From UBA1737 sp045653225 (GTDB lineage Bacteria; Bacillota_I; Bacilli_A; ML615J-28; CAG-313): a stretch of 9,077 bases of DNA. Positions 5,280 through 9,077 of this stretch are shown here, in pieces. The notes under the pieces are model-generated. The model had not been told where the DNA came from and searched no databases. It worked only from the letters and a program-made list of their open reading frames with translations. The DNA lies in the NCBI GenBank assembly GCA_045653225.1, contig JAZOLP010000014.1, forward strand, positions 1 through 9,077, in the 5' to 3' direction. Positions within the stretch are counted from its first letter, which is position 1. Every line of letters begins with the position of its first letter. The position numbers and the translations under genes are program-made.

Positions 5280-6724
5280 TGAGCTTTTCTTCCTTTTCTT
5301 AGCATTTCATGTTTAATATCCCAAAGTTTTTGTGATAAGTCAAAATAATATGTATGAGGGTTTTCAAATCTCTTTACTTCTTCCCAAAGTTTTCCAATTT
5401 CAATTGCAGAATATTTTCTAATTTCAGGTAAGCTAGGTAGGTCATATACTAGTTCACCATTAATAAATACTGGAACTTGAAGTGGTTCACAGTAGAAGTT
5501 TTCTACTACTTTTCTTTTCCATGTATAATTTGGATCAAATATTTCATATGGTTTAGAATCGTCTATCACTTCATCATATAAACACATTACATCCGCAATA
5601 GCTTTATGAGTTTCACGTTCAAATAAACGATAAATCTTTTTATAATGTGGATTAGTAATTTTTGCTTCATTTTCACTAATCTTAATCTTAGGAATAATAT
5701 TTCCTTCTTTATCTTCTAGCGCAACAAGTTTATATACACCACCGAAAACTGGATCACTTGATGCAGTAATCAATCTTTCACCTACACCAAATACATCAAC
5801 ACATGCATTTTGATTAATAAGTTCACTAATTAATCTTTCATCAAGACCATTTGAAACACAAATAGTTACCCAAGGAAGTCCAGCTTTCACAAGCATATCA
5901 TGTGCTTTTTTAGATAAATAAGCAATATCACCTGAATCAATTCTAATACCAGCTTTTTTAATTCCCATAGGAAGTAAAATTTCTTTTATTGCTTTTATAG
6001 CATTAGGTACGCCTGATTTTAACACATCATAAGTATCTACTAATAAAGTAACATTATTTGGGTATAATTTACAGTATGTTTCAAATGCTTCATATTCTGT
6101 ATCAAACATTTGAACCCATGAATGAGCCATTGTACCTAGTGCAGGTACACCATATTGCTCTTCTGCAATCGTACAAGCAGTACCATAAGCACCTGCAATA
6201 TATGCACTTCTAGCACCTAAAATTGCAGCAGCAGTACCTTGAGCACGACGACTACCAAACTCAAGTACTGGACGCCCTTCTGCAGCTCTTACAATACGTG
6301 ATGCTTTAGTTGCAATTAAAGATTGATGATTAATTGCAAGTAAAAGGTAAGTTTCAATAAGTTGTGCTTCAATTGCTTTAGCACGAACTGTTATTATTGG
6401 TTCATAAGGAAATACAGGAGTTCCTTCTTTTACAGCATAAATATCACCAGTAAATTTAAAATCTCTTAAGTATTCTAAGAATTCTTCACAGAATAATCCT
6501 TTACTTCTTAAATACTCAATATCATCATCAAAAAAATGTAGATTTTGGATATATTCAACAACACTTTCTAAACCAGCACAAATAACAAAACCACCTTTGT
6601 CAGGATTTTTTCGATAGAATAAATCAAAATAAGTTATTGTGTCTTTGTAATCTGTTTGAAAATAACCATTTGCCATAGTTAATTCATAAAAATCACATAA
6701 TAAAGTATAATTATTTAAATCCAT
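5276..6724 (-). CDS. pncB: Nicotinate phosphoribosyltransferase
   Basis: The 482-residue product is a full-length nicotinate phosphoribosyltransferase. It joins nicotinate to PRPP with ATP hydrolysis to give nicotinate mononucleotide, the entry to NAD by the Preiss-Handler salvage route, in the cytoplasm. Family landmarks are the N-terminal TLLCDFYELTMANGYF, FGSRRAQG at 156-163, GTMAHSWV at 197-204 (His201 is the probable phosphorylated histidine), DTYD at 230-233, RIDSGD at 261-266, and the phosphate-binding stretch FGVGERLITASSDPVFGG at 312-329. The ATG at 6724 is preferred, with an AAGAAGG-type site about nine bases upstream; a TTG at 6730 would sit only three bases from it. It follows the GH9 gene by 18 nt and overlaps the next gene by 4 nt. 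No NAD-responsive regulator or site is visible. Confidence 0.95.
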   Translation of the reverse strand: MDLNNYTLLCDFYELTMANGYFQTDYKDTITYFDLFYRKNPDKGGFVICAGLESVVEYIQNLHFFDDDIEYLRSKGLFCEEFLEYLRDFKFTGDIYAVKEGTPVFPYEPIITVRAKAIEAQLIETYLLLAINHQSLIATKASRIVRAAEGRPVLEFGSRRAQGTAAAILGARSAYIAGAYGTACTIAEEQYGVPALGTMAHSWVQMFDTEYEAFETYCKLYPNNVTLLVDTYDVLKSGVPNAIKAIKEILLPMGIKKAGIRIDSGDIAYLSKKAHDMLVKAGLPWVTICVSNGLDERLISELINQNACVDVFGVGERLITASSDPVFGGVYKLVALEDKEGNIIPKIKISENEAKITNPHYKKIYRLFERETHKAIADVMCLYDEVIDDSKPYEIFDPNYTWKRKVVENFYCEPLQVPVFINGELVYDLPSLPEIRKYSAIEIGKLWEEVKRFENPHTYYFDLSQKLWDIKHEMLRKGRKAQ

Positions 6725-6742
6725 AATCAAATACCTTCTTTC

Positions 6743-9049
6743 TTATTTTTTTAATAAATCTGATAGTACCCATAAGTACTTACCAGTAGTATGCCCCCAA
6801 ATTTCTTTAAATACCGCATGATCTCTTACAGGCCAGTAAGGTGCATCATTATCACCTTTTGTCATGATACCAACTGGAAGTGCACCAACCATTTGACGTG
6901 AGAAAGCAACATACAATGGGTGATAATTATATCCACATCCGTACATTGTACTTGATGCGAATGGATTTTTCCCCATTACCCATTCAAGTTGATCAATAGC
7001 AATTTGTTTTAATTCTTTGTCATTTAAAATATTTGCAATAAGACTAATTGCTTTTGTTTTACTAAGTAGTGTTGCATGATATCCACGACGTTGTACAGCA
7101 ACAGGGAAGATTCTTAAATAAACATTATCAGACAATTTTTTCCCACTTCTTGCTTGATTTCTTAAGATTTCCATACCTTCTGGAATAGTACCATAACTTG
7201 CTGGAATAGTAAAACGATCACTATTTAACTTATCTAAAATATATACATGACCTGGAACTAAACCATATGGTTTTGTAAGGGCCATACTCTTTAAAACATA
7301 TTCGCGATATAACTCTAATCCATGAATCCATAAGTTATAATCTTTATCATCTTTTGCAGTTTCACATAATATCACAAGACCTTGAACTGGAGATTGTTCA
7401 TGACCACGATGTTCATATGTAAGCATCCATTTATGTTCTTTATCTTCATAGAAGAATCCTTTTAGAGGAATATCCCAAGCAGGATCTGTACTTTGTTGAC
7501 ACTCTAAAATAATCTTTCCATAAACTTTTGCAACACTAATATAGTATGAATCTAAAGTACATTTATATAGTTCACAAGCTGCAATTGCACCATGTCCACA
7601 TACTTGTGAATCAATATTTGGTCCCCAACGTTTAGTATAAATACCTTGTTCATATCCAACTTTTGCAAATTCAAAGTCTTCTTTAGCACTTCTTAAGCAC
7701 CAATCAGCAAATACACTATCTTCTTCCTTATATACTAAATAAGCTTTAGCAAGTGCTGCACTAGCACAGAAATTTTCAAATGGGCCATTTTCTGCAACAT
7801 TACTATAAACAGTTTTATTATCTGGTTTTAAAACATTCTTTCGCCAGATAGAATATGTTATAGCAAGTGCTCTCATACCATCGCCGAATCTAGTTCTAAG
7901 TAACCAATTAATTCCTACACGTGCTTCTTCAATTAATCTTTCATATAATAAAGGATCACTATCTTTTACAGTAAGAGCTAAATCTAAAATCGCATGAGCC
8001 ATTTCAGCAGTAGGAATTTCAAATTGTGAAACATCCCCAGCATCATGCCAACCACCAAAGTTAGGAACACTTGATCCATCTGGATGCATACTTCTACAAT
8101 TTAAGTGGCATGCACTATGAACACCTGCGATATCTTCACCACAACGAAGTAATCTTAAGAAGTTGATGCTCTTCCAAATAGATTCATCATAAGATGTATC
8201 GCTAATTAAAAATGATGGTGTAACAATATTACCATATTTTAATACGTAGTTACCTTCAATATTAATTTCACTAAAATCCATTTGATAAAATGTACCTAAT
8301 TCAGTCTCAATTTTAGAAACATCTTTAGATAAAACTACTTTATCACCTTTTAATAATTCAAACTTTTCAGAAGTTTTAACGCTAGTTAATGCAATCTTTT
8401 TACTATCAGTAAAGTATCCAGCATGGGAGTATGCTATACGATTTTCTAAATTCCATCCTTCAACATAATCAGCTTCTACAAGTTCTGCATATACACTATC
8501 AATATAAATTTCATATGATGGAAGCCCCTCAGGTGGAGTTCCCATAAGCCATGGACCAATAATTAATTCTTCACAATTATCTCTTAAAACATCTTGCACT
8601 TCCCAAGTAACATAATTCCATTTATTTGGATCTAAACTTGGAGAATGATGTTCCATTGAACCAGGATTACCTAAACTAAATTGAAAATAATGATTTTGAT
8701 AACCTGTTGTTTTAATATAAATGTTACAAGCAATTCTATTATATTTAGTTAAATCAATACCACCTAGTTTTATTCTAACACTAGGCCAAGGACGAGGAAT
8801 AACATTTTCAATGTCAGTAGATAGTTTAAGTTTTAATGAACTATCCGATACTTCAGAACTCAATGATAAATCAACACAAGTGCTTGCGGTAACATTATCT
8901 AATGAATCTCCATTATATAATAAAACTTTATCAAGCACTTCTTTATTATTCCATCTATAAAGTGCACCATTTGTTTCATCATCCATAATTTCTTTATGAA
9001 CATATAAAGATTTTTTTAATATATTTTTAAGATTATTTTCCATAGACAT
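6743..9049 (-). CDS. Intracellular GH9-type glycoside hydrolase
   Basis: The 768-residue product has three parts. Residues about 30-195 look like a beta-sandwich, carbohydrate-binding-like domain (WPSVRIKLGGIDLTKYNRI, NKWNYVTWEVQDV). Residues 204-283 are a CelD_N-type Ig-like domain (RIAYSHAGYFTDSKKIAL). Residues about 288-768 are a GH9 (alpha/alpha)6 catalytic domain with GGWHDAGD at 332-339 (Asp336 and Asp339 as base and water positioner), RRGYHATLL at 654-662 and MGKNPFASS at 692-700. Glu749 (KEIWGHTTGKYLW) is the likely acid. Most GH9 cellulases are secreted, but this N-terminus is charged with no signal peptide, so it probably cleaves imported oligosaccharides; the exact beta-linked substrate cannot be told. 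An AGGAG site lies four bases from the ATG at 9049 and ten from an ATG at 9043, so either start is possible. First gene of the leftward run. Confidence 0.85.
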   Translation of the reverse strand: MSMENNLKNILKKSLYVHKEIMDDETNGALYRWNNKEVLDKVLLYNGDSLDNVTASTCVDLSLSSEVSDSSLKLKLSTDIENVIPRPWPSVRIKLGGIDLTKYNRIACNIYIKTTGYQNHYFQFSLGNPGSMEHHSPSLDPNKWNYVTWEVQDVLRDNCEELIIGPWLMGTPPEGLPSYEIYIDSVYAELVEADYVEGWNLENRIAYSHAGYFTDSKKIALTSVKTSEKFELLKGDKVVLSKDVSKIETELGTFYQMDFSEINIEGNYVLKYGNIVTPSFLISDTSYDESIWKSINFLRLLRCGEDIAGVHSACHLNCRSMHPDGSSVPNFGGWHDAGDVSQFEIPTAEMAHAILDLALTVKDSDPLLYERLIEEARVGINWLLRTRFGDGMRALAITYSIWRKNVLKPDNKTVYSNVAENGPFENFCASAALAKAYLVYKEEDSVFADWCLRSAKEDFEFAKVGYEQGIYTKRWGPNIDSQVCGHGAIAACELYKCTLDSYYISVAKVYGKIILECQQSTDPAWDIPLKGFFYEDKEHKWMLTYEHRGHEQSPVQGLVILCETAKDDKDYNLWIHGLELYREYVLKSMALTKPYGLVPGHVYILDKLNSDRFTIPASYGTIPEGMEILRNQARSGKKLSDNVYLRIFPVAVQRRGYHATLLSKTKAISLIANILNDKELKQIAIDQLEWVMGKNPFASSTMYGCGYNYHPLYVAFSRQMVGALPVGIMTKGDNDAPYWPVRDHAVFKEIWGHTTGKYLWVLSDLLKK

Positions 9050-9064
9050 TTTTCTCCTATTTAT

Positions 9065-9073
9065 ATTATATCA
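9065..9073 (-). promoter_or_regulatory. Possible extended -10 promoter before the GH9 gene
   Basis: The minus strand reads TGATATAAT, a perfect extended -10. The expected start near 9058 would place the AGGAG site at the very 5' end of the mRNA, an unusually short leader of about 9-15 nt. The -35 region lies outside the window. It may be genuine, or the GH9 gene may be read from a promoter farther upstream. Confidence 0.4.
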
Positions 9074-9077
9074 TATT

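Noticed and set aside
8721..8960. Rightward 79-codon open frame inside the GH9 gene
   Set aside because: It is antisense to the N-terminal domain of a continuous GH9 frame and shows no start signal.

Overview
The window is low-GC DNA (about 30% by eye) using the standard bacterial code. TGA ends two tightly packed genes (at 3315-3317 and 5276-5278), which argues against a Mollicutes-type code. Two genes are spore-specific: an SspI-type small acid-soluble spore protein and a CotZ-family cysteine-rich coat protein. The source is therefore probably an endospore-forming Firmicute. An AT-rich Bacilli/Erysipelotrichia-like lineage fits best, but the genus cannot be fixed from this stretch.

Layout. 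Positions 1-42 hold the start of a leftward gene of unknown function. At 155-364 is rightward sspI behind a SigG-like promoter. At 393-752 is a leftward small membrane-anchored protein with a PTS EIIB-like domain that lacks the phosphocysteine; it has its own SigA-type promoter and shares a convergent terminator with sspI. At 878-1282 is the rightward coat gene behind a mother-cell (SigK-like) -10 element. A strong two-way terminator at 1347-1368 separates it from everything to the right.

From 9049 down to 1367 seven genes run leftward with gaps of 4-54 nt or a 4-nt overlap, so they probably form one operon. In order of transcription they are: an intracellular GH9-type glycoside hydrolase; nicotinate phosphoribosyltransferase (pncB); two small membrane proteins that look like diverged tandem paralogues; a fusion of a Cof-type HAD phosphatase with a DUF523/TudS-like desulfurase domain; a membrane-anchored alkaline-phosphatase-superfamily protein with unusual active-site residues; and a ZIP-family metal transporter. 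A loose salvage theme (sugars, nicotinate, possibly thiolated bases, phosphate, zinc) is possible, but that is inference.

There are no mobile elements, CRISPR arrays, rRNA or tRNA genes visible, and no gene-free stretch reaches 300 bases. The points most worth a second look are the HAD-DUF523 fusion, the EIIB-like domain without its cysteine, and the altered metal and phosphate ligands of the phosphatase. I see no clear undescribed multi-gene system.
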